From Ectobius pallidus (lineage: Eukaryota; Arthropoda; Insecta; Blattodea; Ectobiidae), in NCBI GenBank assembly GCA_964059195.1, contig CAXKWD010000004.1, positions 122,980,043-123,044,042 on the forward strand: DNA of 64,000 bases, in the 5' to 3' direction. The position numbers were made by a program, and so were the translations under genes. Each line of letters begins with the position of its first letter. The stretch's first letter is position 1. Positions 33,509 to 43,444 of the stretch are shown piece after piece. The notes below the pieces were generated by a model. The model saw only the letters and a program-made list of their open reading frames with translations. It was not told the origin of the DNA and made no database searches.

Positions 33509-35353
33509 TTATAACTTCTTACTGATTAGGTTACAGTCAGAACCGCTATCTAGAAGCGCTGTAGTCTCTACAGCACGACCATTTATGTCAAGAATTACCA
33601 CAGTGGCCGTGGGAAGCAGACATTTCTGCTGTGATTTTCCAGAGGACATTACATTGACTGTATTTTCTGCCGGCGAATTATTAGAAGCAGGATTGTGCAA
33701 ATAATTACTGTGTTTTGCGTTGCAAATACTGCAACGAAAGTCACTACAATTGGATTCATGGCCGTTTGCGCCAAGGCAAACACGACAACAATTGTGATCT
33801 TTCACAAATTGATCACGATGCACAAATTTCATTGTCTTGAACTTGTCACAGCGATAGAGAGGATGTTGCGCATTATGACAACAAATACAATTGTTTCTCG
33901 TGGGCTGATGCTTGACCTTAGCTTTGGTAGTGAGAGCAGAAGCAGGCGCAGAATTAGCAGACTGACTACGCAAGGCTGCCTCCGTCATCTGCAACACCCT
34001 GACTCTCGACTCCAAAAAGCTAAACAAATCTTCGAGTTTAGGGAGCCTACCGAGTTTAATTGAGGACTCCCAATCCTTGATTAGACTCACAGGGAGCTTG
34101 TCCACAATTATACGTGAAATGATGAGGTCAGACAAGGAAACCTCAGTATTCAAAGCGTGCAGAGCATGCACGGTGCTTACAAAATGGTCCAAGTAGCGTT
34201 GAAGCGACTCTGCGGAAGACCCTACTATGGCGGGTGCAGAGAATAAATGATCTAAGTGCGTATTTGCAATCAAACGATCATTGTCAAACCTTTCTGCTAA
34301 GGTTTTCCAAGCCACTTCAAAAGTAGCAGATGAAACGGGAATATTTTGTATAACAGTCATCACTTCAGGTGACAAACATGATTTCAGATATTGGAATTTA
34401 TCCATATCTGAAATGTGGCTGTGATTTATGATGAGGGATGTAAAGGTATCCCTGAACTCAATCCAATTCCTAGGATCGCCGGAAAATTGAGGTAATTTTA
34501 ATTCCGGGAGTTTGGGCAAATTAGGGAGATGAGAGTCGAGCGATGAACGCTGGCTAATTGATTGAGATTGTTCAGACTCATACAATAACTTGTTGTCGAG
34601 AATGAGTGAATCAATAAATAAAAAGGCAGCAGCATATTCGCTTTGAATATGTTGTTCTAGCTGCTCAGCCTCCTGATCCGAAACATCAAAGAATTGAGGA
34701 CTTTCATCCCTATATCTATCCATAAGCCTTTGAAGTTCGGAACGAAGGAACAAAGCCTTACGGTATGAGAGTTTATCTTGAATCTCAAATTCATGTATAG
34801 TCTGAAATGTATTGAAGAGCTGAACCCTTAACCGTTCAAAACTAGCAAGAGCTTTAGCTTTGGCCTCGGCGGCAATAGCTTTAGCCTCAGCTTCTTTGCG
34901 TTCGGCTTTAGCTCTTTCCTGTTCGGCAATAGCTTTAGCTTCGGCCCTTTCTTGCTCGGCAATAGCCTTAGCCTCAGCCCTTTCTTGCTCAGCCTTAGCT
35001 GCGGCTTCGGCCTCTTTGCGCTCAGCCTTAGCTGCGGCTTCGGCCTCTTTAGCTTTATTGAAAGAAGTAATCTGTTTAATATAGTAGCGAGTAGCTCGCT
35101 TTATAACTTCCTCGACTTCTAACCTATAAGCTTGTTCATGCTCAGAGTAATCCAGCTCGTCTATTTGAGACTGGATATTATCATAATCATCTTCAAATTG
35201 ATCTAATTTAGTTTTAAAAGTCAAGAGTTCTTGGTAAGATCCTTCATCATCAATAACTGAATTAAGGATATCATTAGCCTTACGCGTGATCTTCGCCTTT
35301 ATGGGAGTACGCTTAGCCTTAAGGGACTTTAAAACAGCCTCAGGATTATCCAT
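33509..35353 (-). CDS. BEL/Pao gag and start of protease
   Basis: The frame opens at 35389; the likelier start is the ATG at 35353 (MDNPEAVLKSL). The N-terminal helix region is followed at about residues 112-186 by an Ala/Glu/Lys-rich coiled coil with repeated AEAKAIAEQER units, reflected in the DNA as short tandem repeats. A DUF1759-type capsid region contains LPELKLPQFSGDPRNW and FDNDRLIANTHLDHL. Three cysteine-rich knuckles follow (CICCHNAQHPLYRC, CCRVCLGANGHESNC, CSICNAKHSNYLH). The frame ends in the protease active site (ALLDSGSDCNLIS) and then TAA (33511-33509). Gag packages element RNA in virus-like particles. The TAA splits the protease, so it must be read through or is an inactivating mutation. 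Confidence 0.9.
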   Translation of the reverse strand: MDNPEAVLKSLKAKRTPIKAKITRKANDILNSVIDDEGSYQELLTFKTKLDQFEDDYDNIQSQIDELDYSEHEQAYRLEVEEVIKRATRYYIKQITSFNKAKEAEAAAKAERKEAEAAAKAEQERAEAKAIAEQERAEAKAIAEQERAKAERKEAEAKAIAAEAKAKALASFERLRVQLFNTFQTIHEFEIQDKLSYRKALFLRSELQRLMDRYRDESPQFFDVSDQEAEQLEQHIQSEYAAAFLFIDSLILDNKLLYESEQSQSISQRSSLDSHLPNLPKLPELKLPQFSGDPRNWIEFRDTFTSLIINHSHISDMDKFQYLKSCLSPEVMTVIQNIPVSSATFEVAWKTLAERFDNDRLIANTHLDHLFSAPAIVGSSAESLQRYLDHFVSTVHALHALNTEVSLSDLIISRIIVDKLPVSLIKDWESSIKLGRLPKLEDLFSFLESRVRVLQMTEAALRSQSANSAPASALTTKAKVKHQPTRNNCICCHNAQHPLYRCDKFKTMKFVHRDQFVKDHNCCRVCLGANGHESNCSDFRCSICNAKHSNYLHNPASNNSPAENTVNVMSSGKSQQKCLLPTATVVILDINGRAVETTALLDSGSDCNLISKKL

Positions 35354-35893
35354 GATGTGATATTCGCAATTAATTGTCCAAAAAATCACAATACTTCACT
35401 TATTGAAGTTGGGAACCTGAGCTAAGTCTAAGGTCAATTGTTGCCCGCATTCGGGACAAAACACATGATAAGTGTAACTGGTTTTACAAAGGTAAGTACA
35501 AGCGTGTAACACATGAAAAGTGTAACTGGTTTTACAAAGGTAAGTACAAGTGTGTAAATACAAATACCCTTGAAAACATTCACTGAAATCAGCTGTTGAA
35601 AATGGCCTCACACGTGTAAAACACGGAGGCGAAGCACTAAAATAAGCTTGAATGATAAAGATGTAGTAATATCTACTACGCTCAAACTGACCTAAATGGT
35701 CAGGAGAAGAACAATGTGCTTCAATAGTCAATAATATAGTTAAATATAGTGCTCAAACAGCAATATCCGGAGCACCAACAGCTTTAAAGAATGAACTTAT
35801 ATTGAATAAGTCCGGGCGGAATGAAAAAATAGTGTCGTTTACAATAAGTCTGTTACAATAGAGGTTCCATCCGGCCCGGAAAGGATCCAAAAA
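35354..35893 (-). other. BEL/Pao leader with primer-binding site and 48-bp duplication
   Basis: In element sense the LTR is followed by TTTT and then TGGATCCTTTCCGGG (from 35889 downwards). TGG is expected at a tRNA primer-binding site (complement of CCA); the tRNA is not identified. At 35461-35508 and 35509-35556 a 48-bp unit starting ACACATGA(T/A)AAGTGTAACT is duplicated in tandem. The leader otherwise has no gene. Confidence 0.65.
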
Positions 35894-36953
35894 TGTAGAA
35901 CGTGCATCTCAGCGGACTGTATGCATAGATAATTAGGGCTGATTAAAATCAAAATGCACACCATACATTCGAATAGAAAATAAAATAATAGGTTTACAAG
36001 AAACAAAGACCATAGGCGATGTAACACGACACTGAATTCTTCTTAAGCACAATCACTCACTAATTCTTGTATGATGTCTTGACGATCTTCTAAAGCTGAG
36101 ATGATTGAATCCGCCCAATAAAAAACCTTGTTGGTTTCAATACAGATTTATTTAAAATTCCAGAGGACCACTCGACTTGATACGTCGAGAACTTGTAATT
36201 ATTAATTAAGCATATACATATAGCAATTGTATGCTATAAAATTGATTTACAGTTAATCTTGAAATGTCTTTTAATCTCAAGTCACAAACGCAATACTAAT
36301 GTCAATAAATTAATTTGCGTTGTGTAGCATCAAAGCAATATTCAAATATTTATGAATGTTAAAATCTTTTAAACACTCACTTGTGAAATAACTCCTTCTT
36401 GTAACGAATATCACTACAGGAAATAATCCTGAAGTCCAATCAAGTAATATTAAAGCTAGTAGATAAGCTTAGCAGCGACGTAGAAGAAATTCACCATTTT
36501 GCGGCGAATAATAATTAGAACTGCTTCTGTGCAGATAAAATTAATGTTGATAATTCCTTGAATCGTTGTAAACAGATTCCAAGACGAATAAGTATTATTA
36601 GCTGCTGCTAGCTGCATCCAGAGAGAATTGAAAATCCTTTCAGAGGATTACACAATAGACGAAGAAGGAAGAAGAATGAAGAAGTAAGTTTTGAATTGAA
36701 AACAATGACTTGTAACAATACTAAAAAGTCAATCCCATTGGACGAAGATAACAACGATTAGGCAATTAAAAGACAAAAGATTGTATTTTGACAATAAAAA
36801 TAATAATTACTAGAAGGCCGTGAGAAAAATTACATTGAATAAAATCTTACCAAGGCCGAAAAAAGACAAGAATAATTATTAAAAGATTATTATAGAAGGC
36901 CAAGAAAAAATAAAAAACTCCATCAAATCTCAAGTATCAAACATAACTGAACA
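35894..36953 (-). repeat. 5' LTR of the BEL/Pao element
   Basis: 1,060 bp from TGTAGAACGTGCATC to ACATAACTGAACA, followed by the target duplication TATGC (36954-36958). It contains the promoter in minus sense, though no clear TATA box could be chosen. Confidence 0.93.
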
Positions 36954-36958
36954 TATGC

Positions 36959-38414
36959 TAGTGCAGCCAACTATTCCTTTGTCAACTCATATTGCAACTA
37001 ATTTTGCCTGGCTGTCAGAGTTCACGTGGGCGCTTAACGCTGCTTGGCTGTATCTATTCTTCTTCTATCCTTCGTCAGCGATTGACCTAGTTTCTTCTGT
37101 GTGAATGGATCGTCTTGTGTGGGCATTGTCTTCATGATGTTTGGTTGTCAGGTGAGCGAAGTATATTTTTCATTCATTATGTAAAGTAATTTCATTATTC
37201 ATTTGTATTTAAAGTATTTGTATTTTTGTATATTTCCATTTATAGTTAAATCAGTTTTAAAGTAATGTCTATTTTGTAAAGTTAACGTTTTTGCTCGCTC
37301 ACATGACATTTCAATAATTTTCTATTTTGGCATTTCTATTCTAAATTTATTTGTATCATGAAGACAATGGTGTGTGTCTGTGACGTACGTATGACGATGA
37401 ATGAATGTTTCGCCGACTTCTTTCTTCCCCCTTAATTCTTTTGTTAAAGTATTTTTGTCTTTCTATTTCTTTCTTTCTGCCCGGTCATGACCTACCTACA
37501 TATTTATATAAATTAAATACACAGCCAAATTCATTAATAATCATAATTACAGATTGCTACAGTTCTCGTAATTCTTCCCGCATTATACAAACTAATATTT
37601 CTTGGATATTAAATTCTTTACTTGTTGAATAGTCAATCATTTTTGTCTGTTGTAATATCAAATCCTGGATTAATGTAAAATAAGCATTACTAAAATGTTC
37701 ACTGTATAATATTTGATCTGCTATTTCATTCTACAAACATTTTTCTAATGTATAATTTATTGTTTTCTGTCATTTTTCAATCTATTGTAATAAACATATA
37801 TATGGAAACTTTACTCTTTACTTACGTAAATTTAAAAATTTTGGACTAACTATTCCAGTACCTTCCACTTTTGATCCTTATAGCCTATCTGTGCGTAGTG
37901 ATTTTTCCAAGGGGGATTGGCTTGGTAGGGTTTTGGCTGCGCTGTGTTCTTCAAACCTAACTGAATATTCTACTTATTACCAGCGCCAGCATTATTCCCC
38001 CTACCACCACTAAATTACAACACAGCATAGGCTATGCAATTTTCTTTGGGTGAAATGTTGTTAAAAACCTATAAATAATAATAGTAGGTCTACTTTTTTA
38101 ATGCCTCATATAAGAATAACAAGATTTCAGAAAATGTGTAATGAAGAGTGTTAGTTATCAGTGCCATATAAATCTACATATTGTAAAACGTCAGTCCGAA
38201 CATCAGTCATCTATAATCTTTCTGTTTATTTTCATTTACTTCTTTATTAAGTAATAATTTCTTAACTTACCGTACTCAAAAAGTTTTATTAATTATCTTA
38301 TTTTGTGCAAACTGAAAATCCAAACCATCTCAGTTTCAATTAGTTCAGACAATTATTGATGTTCCACCATAGTAGCTTTTTATGTAATAGGCTCTAGTTT
38401 TCTCCAGTACTTAC
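36959..38414. other. Intron 1 between the BEL element and exon 1: nothing coding
   Basis: AT-rich with a less AT-rich patch at 36990-37150. The 9-mer AACTATTCC occurs at 36969-36977 and 37848-37856 and might be the target duplication of an unrecognised insert of about 870 bp, or coincidence. Confidence 0.5.
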
Positions 38415-38543
38415 CTGCCAGCAACAAACACATAATCAGGGCAACATTGTCTTCTTGTGCAGTCATCCCATTTACCATCTTGTCCTTTGCATTTATATCG
38501 TGTTGTGATTATATTATCAGAAGGGCACTGCAAAGGCTCCGTC
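38415..38543 (-). CDS. CCBE1: CCBE1-like, exon 1 of those found (cysteine-rich segment)
   Basis: The exon lies between TTTAG (acceptor, 38545-38544) and CAG|GTAAGT (donor at 38414). It encodes TEPLQCPSDNIITTRYKC followed by a WDDCTRRQCCPDYVF-type stretch. The NIITTRYKC and CC.DY.F patterns match the region ahead of the first EGF in CCBE1. It starts with one nucleotide of a split codon and ends with two (AG-). An upstream exon with the start codon and signal peptide must exist, but I did not find it up to 64000. Confidence 0.88.
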
Positions 38544-39880
38544 CTAAATGAAGAGAATAAGATTAATAACTAAGACATATTTCTAAATGAAACATGCTGA
38601 AATGAGACACATTCAAAGCCTATGTGATAAAACTGATTGGGTTTTTTAATACAGGTGCAGATGTAAAATTGTATGTGCATCATATGAATTGGCTTTCAAT
38701 GTATGGTATTAGTATGAAGCTGGTTTGTGTGGTTCAAAAATCATACAAGCAGGGGGAAAAAAAAACAAATCTGTCAGACTTGTTTAAATACAGTGAATGC
38801 CACTTAATGTAATCATGGATAATGTTATCAATCGGTAATGTTATCACTTTTATGAAGTACTGTATGGATTAACACTCATACATTGAAAAATGTTGTTTAT
38901 TGTGATCAAAGATTCAGTTTATGTTATCACATTTTCCTTTTTCTGACTTTATTTCCAAGTAGGTCTACTGTACATCATTCAAAATTTTGTTTATAAGGGT
39001 TTTTTATAACTCAATTGTATTGTGTTGTACTGGAGGTAGCAATTCTGTTCCCAGGTCACACGATGACAAGTTCGAGGGGGTGGCATTACCTAACTTTCTC
39101 TTTTAAGCAATAAAACATGTTTCACCCCACAGCTGCAGCTGCAGCTTTTGATTTATGGAGATAACAGTGTTGACATGCAATGATAGCTAGTGTAAAATGG
39201 CAGGTGTTAGAAGTTTTGCTCACCACAGATCAGTAGAGACTCCCAAAGACACTCGTAACTGAGTATGGAGTAGGCCTATTGATTAATGGACTCCTAAAGG
39301 AAAGTAAAAAAAATTAAAAACTTTCGTTACTGGTTGAAAAAATAGTTGCTTGCAGTCTATTACTGTATTAGCCTATGAGTGGTTCAATGATTCACAGTTA
39401 CATATTATTTTATGAATAAGTATTTTGATTCTGTGTTGTAGTGTATTATCTTACATATGAATAGATAACCTTCATTTAATCCTTCGGCTACTGTTATCAA
39501 TTGGTTAATATTATCAGATTAGCTACGTCCTGAAGTGATCGCAATAAGCGGCATGCACTGTATTTCCAAACAAAATGGTAATTAATTAGGCTAAATTAAT
39601 AGTACTCTATAATAAGAAGAATTAATTTACTATCAAGAACAATCAGTGGTATTACGACAATGATTTAAATAAATGTACTGTGAGTTAATTCCTAATTGAA
39701 ATTAATCCACGTACAAGTGATACGAATGATTTTTTATTATGATAGACTGAAAATCAATTTTGGAGCTCAATTTCAAATGATTAGGCTAAATAAAATAACA
39801 TTCACATAGTTTCCCGCCCTTAGTTTTGATTCCCAGCTGAATTCAATGAGGCTGCAAAGTTTTCAAAATTAACAGGTTAA
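38544..39880. other. Upstream of exon 1: nothing coding recognised
   Basis: An intron or 5' flank of the host gene. One TAGGCCTA at 39271. No candidate signal-peptide exon was identified. Confidence 0.55.
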
Positions 39881-41472
39881 GGCCCGTTCTTACGATCTAC
39901 AGTTAAGTAGGAGTAAATGTTAACTGACAGTTTATTTTACGGCCGGAGTAAAGTTCCAGTAAACGCTTCTCTATTCTTATCATCTCCTAGTTAAAGTTTA
40001 CTCCCGGTTAACGCAATCAGACAAAAGTCACTGCAGTTGGTACGAGCGTTTCTCAGTTGTTCGCAACAGTTTTCTCATCTGTTTTCATTGTTTGGTTTGA
40101 TTTTGCAATGGATAATGATTAATGAGGTTATGGCAGATATCCAAAAATAAAGAGCCACAGCAATTTCTTTTCAACAGAAGAACATCTTATTCTGAATATA
40201 TCGTCAAAAAGCGTCATCTAAATCAAAATAAATAAACACAATTGATGTGTTTGAAATGTGTATCTAATAACTAGAGGATATATTATATGTTTTCAAATGA
40301 AATTATTAGCTCTTAGCATTATATTAAAATGCATTATATGTAGGCCTATATATTATTATATATTACGCTTATTATACAAATCCTGTTAAAAGTCTAAAAA
40401 AAGGTTGATAAGCTGTTTTCTAAGAAATAAAGAAGAATAAAATCCTACTTAAGTAATTTGGTTGTAAAAATGAAAAAAAAAGTTACCACGATTCTAACCG
40501 CATCCTCGAAGGATGAAAAACTGAAATATAATCTGATGTAATGCACCCATATAATTTTCTTTACCCTAAGCATGGGCACTACACCTTTCTCACTTCACAT
40601 TCTGATGTAGAACAATAGGTCATGTTGCAAAGAGTACATATTCAGTTATTTCAGCTTGATGTTAAGATTTGTCTTTCACCAGACAAGACGTGTTTCCATG
40701 AACGGTGTCTAGCTTACGCATACAAGAACTTTTGTTAATAAAACTGTCATTTCTTAGCATAAGCATCTCCTGTACAAAATTTAAACAAGATTGTCAGAGC
40801 CATTTTCAAGAAGCTTGCGAAAAACGAAATTTTATTCATGCAAAGTGGCATTATAAGTCAGAGAAAGACTAGACCAATTGTCCTATCACTTCCCAATAAG
40901 ATATCTGTAACCCAAATATATATATATATTTTCTGTACGATTTTTAGCTCTCGAACTAGGCTGTTTATTTCCACTCAAAGAGACACACGTGTTTCTGAAA
41001 ATAGCTTTTTTGGAATAAAGGAACCTCAAAACGTGTATTTATGTTAAAAACAAGGACATCAAATTTCGGGGTCAAACACAATACATCCTCTACTGGTCTT
41101 GTAGTACCTATAGTACGGGTAAAGGAAGTAAACAGTAAAATTTGTCCAAACTTTCATAAAAGTCATATATAGTTTTCAATATTTCTAAAATATTGTTATA
41201 TGTATTGGCAATTGTTCCTCATCACCACTGACATTATAAAAGCAGCTAAATAATTTCAATTCTTCATTTTAATTCAGTTCGCGAGAAATATAACCTCAAA
41301 AAATCCTCCAGTTAGGAGTTTACTTGTACATTTTCCTATAGTAAAGATTACTACCAGTTAAGAGATGTTTACTGACAGTTAACACCTAACCAGATATTGT
41401 AAAACCGAAGTGTCAGTAAAGTAACCGTAAAAGTAGCCTTAAATATTTTACTGGAGGTGGTAATAACGGGCC
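39881..41472. mobile_element. PIF/Harbinger-like non-autonomous element
   Basis: TAA flanks both ends (39878-39880, 41473-41475), fitting the 3-bp TWA target of PIF/Harbinger. The left end is GGCCCGTTCTTACGATCTAC and the right end inverted is GGCCCGTTATTACCACCTCC; both continue CAGT. Subterminal GTTAACTG-type palindromic phrases occur near both ends (about 39917 and 41370). The 1,592-bp interior has no recognisable transposase. Part of it (40541-40660) is shared with 2279-2400. Confidence 0.65.
40541..40660 (+). repeat. Dispersed repeat, copy 2 (related to 2279-2400)
   Basis: The same order of short blocks as the copy at 2279-2400. This copy lies inside the Harbinger-like element, so copy 1 may be a fragment of another such element. 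Confidence 0.55.
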
Positions 41473-42533
41473 TAAGTTCTTTTGAGCAACAGCCTTAGTG
41501 ATGGGTTTTTTTAAATACACTGAAATATTTTTATTACAATAAGTTAATACTTCCTAAACTCATTATAAAGTATTTATACCTTTTACTGTTCATATAACAA
41601 CTGCAGGTTGACAGACAGTGAGAAGCAAAAAATAAATGAATCCCTCAGGCGTTCCAGACTCCAGAGCCTTGCCCCCCCATGCCGATGCCCATGGTCTATA
41701 CTTACATGACTTTTTCTATTTCTTCCAATTTCACAGGTAGGCTACTATTCATGTAAAATGTGATACATCCATCGCCTCACCTTCATTACATTAAAATATT
41801 TGGCTAGAAATGATTTCAAGTTCAGTGAAATAATTATTTCTACATGATCATATCTATGGTAGTGAACTGTTACAACTCGTTTTTGTTCAAGCAACACTAA
41901 CAAACTTAAGTCTCTCTTCACATTTGTTGTTTGTAGTAATTTAGTTTAGAGATTTAGATATGTACAAAAATGTATAGGAGAAGAAGCAGCCATACCTTGC
42001 CCCCCTTCCAGACGCCCATGCAATTATTATAAACATTTAAAACATAACTTTATTCTTTCTAAATGTTTTTTAGGGAAATGAAGAGTGATTACACCATAGC
42101 AGGAGTTCCTTCTTTATTTCCTATGAACTTGGCTGAAACATTGAAGCAGGTTAGTCAGGAAACGAAAAGGGACAGAAGGGGGTGGTAAAATACAAGGAAA
42201 AGAGGTTATTGAACTGCGGAGTAAGAAGAAACTACAGTTTCCAATTTATTATAGGAATCGGTGATCATTTGCTATAGAATTAAAAGGGAGAAATTACCAA
42301 AATTAATCATTTTTAAGTGAAGAAGTAACGTTTTGTGACTTTCTAAGCTGGAGGCATTTTCTGTTTTTGTTCCTGAATTTTAGCCAATTAAACGGGAACA
42401 GGTGGAATTAACAATATAAAAAAAGGTTTAATCTTAGAGAGACACATTAGAACACTAGTGGTTGTGCGGTGTACTCCGTCAACCACCTTATCTTCTCTCT
42501 TATTTCTGGTACGTTTATATTGGTAAGAGAATA
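41473..42533. other. Non-coding; two C-rich phrases
   Basis: GCCTTGCCCCCCCATGCCGA (about 41662) and CCTTGCCCCCCTTCCAGACG (about 41996) resemble each other in the same orientation, but the element type is not clear. No gene. Confidence 0.45.
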
Positions 42534-43444
42534 CGAGGCCTGTCTAAAAAGTATCCTACCTTTAATTTTCACGCGCGTAATATTAATGCTAGGGTGGCGC
42601 CACCACTGTGCACAATGGAAGAAGAGAGCTTAATGCACATGCTTGAATTTTTTCTCTGCCTTCGAAAGTGCCAGCCACTGCCTACTAGCCTCAGAGTGAG
42701 GTCCCATGATAAGCGCTTGGCACATTTTGATATCTCTCAAGATGACTGAACGAGTTGAGCTGCATCAAATTTTGTCAAAAGCTTGGTGATTCTCAAAGTG
42801 AAACAATTCGGAAGATTCAGCAGGAGTTTGGAGATGAAGCTATGGGGGTAACACAAATCAAGGAGTGGTTCAACCGATTCAAAAGGGGCCGCACATTGGC
42901 AGAGAGTGGCCAGCATTCCGGGAGGCCACAAACCGCTAGGAATGCAGCTGTCATTGAGAGGGTTGAACATCTGGTAATGGGAGAACATCGTTTGACCGTA
43001 CGAGAGATTGCCGAAGAGGTTGGGATCAGTAAAGATTTCGCACATGCAATTTTGCGTGATGATTTGAACATGCGCAGAGTGGCTGCAAAATTTGTGCCAA
43101 AGCTGCTTTCAGCGGAACAGAAAGAACTCCGCCTTCAGGTTGCACAGGATCTGCTGGACAATTCTAACACCTCTGCTGAATCTTTCGAACTGTTTCGCTT
43201 TGAGAATCACCAAGCTTTTGACAAAATTTGATGCAGTATCTTGAGAGATATCAAAATGCGCCGAGCGCTTATCACTGGACCTCACTCTGAGGCTAGCAGG
43301 CAGTGACTGGCACTTTCAAAGGCAGAGAAAAAATTCAAGCATGTGCATTAAGCTCTCTTCTTCCATTGTGCACAGTGGTGCCGCCCTAACATTAATATTA
43401 TGCACGTGAAAATTAAAGGTCGGATACTTTTTAGACAGACCTCG
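42534..43444. mobile_element. Fold-back mariner element with ~270-290 bp inverted ends
   Basis: TA flanks both ends (42532-42533, 43445-43446). The ends are CGAGGCCTGTCTAAAAAGTA and its inverse with one change. The similarity does not stop at a normal short end: left 42534-42823 pairs with right 43444-43172, running through the 5' UTR and the first codons of the transposase. The right end is thus an inverted copy of the left end, and the 3' half of the original element is gone. The right arm lacks about 15 bp present in the left arm near the start codon. 911 bp in total. Confidence 0.88.
42742..43170 (+). pseudogene. Mariner transposase N-terminal domain (truncated)
   Basis: An ATG at 42742 (MTERVE) is followed by a small deletion that shifts the frame. 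From 42758 the frame reads CIKFCQKLGDSQSETIRKIQ, then GVTQIKEWFNRFKRGR, SGRPQTAR, and the second helix-turn-helix LTVREIAEEVGISKDFAHAI. It ends ELRLQVAQDLLDNSN. This is the paired-like DNA-binding half. The frame then runs into the inverted arm and stops at 43231. None of the catalytic DD34D domain remains. It could bind mariner ends if expressed, but not cut. Confidence 0.85.

Larger units (their letters stand above)
29889..36953 (-). mobile_element. BEL/Pao LTR retrotransposon lacking RT and RNase H
   Basis: 7,065 bp, with LTRs of 1,060 bp each and 5-bp target duplications TATGC (29884-29888, 36954-36958). The LTRs run TG...CA and appear identical by eye except for an A/G difference near the outer edge (29893 against 35898). 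This indicates a recent insertion. The internal part, 4,945 bp, holds gag, protease, integrase and the DUF5641-like end. The RT and RNase H block is missing by an in-frame deletion, and one TAA interrupts the protease. No envelope gene is present. Any mobility would need RT from another element. It is inserted in host intron 1, in the same orientation as the host gene. Confidence 0.92.
10645..38543 (-). other. CCBE1: CCBE1-like gene locus (six exons, partial)
   Basis: Six exons join in frame on the minus strand: 38543-38415, 22208-22060, 19975-19734, 16378-16270, 15397-15279, 10811-10645. Together they are 915 nt, about 305 codons, against about 400 residues for vertebrate CCBE1. All introns are GT-AG, and the phases agree at every junction (2, 1, 0, 1, 0). 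The order is cysteine-rich N-terminal segment, EGF, calcium-binding EGF, helical linker, collagen repeats, conserved [11 protein letters not shown] segment. In vertebrates CCBE1 is a secreted extracellular-matrix protein that helps ADAMTS3 activate VEGF-C; its insect role is not known to me. The signal-peptide exon and the final exon(s) were not found. Introns total about 27 kb and are full of transposons. Confidence 0.9.

Noticed and set aside
33695..35084. Plus-strand frames, including an Ala/Leu/Ser-rich one at 34860
   Set aside because: They lie antisense to BEL gag; the odd composition reflects the coiled-coil repeats on the other strand.
29889..36953. Endogenous retrovirus
   Set aside because: No envelope frame exists and the integrase and gag types are BEL/Pao; it is an LTR retrotransposon.
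37130..37160. Possible first exon of the host gene
   Set aside because: It lies on the plus strand (CAGGTGAGCG donor-like), opposite to the CCBE1-like exons, and no signal-peptide frame supports it.
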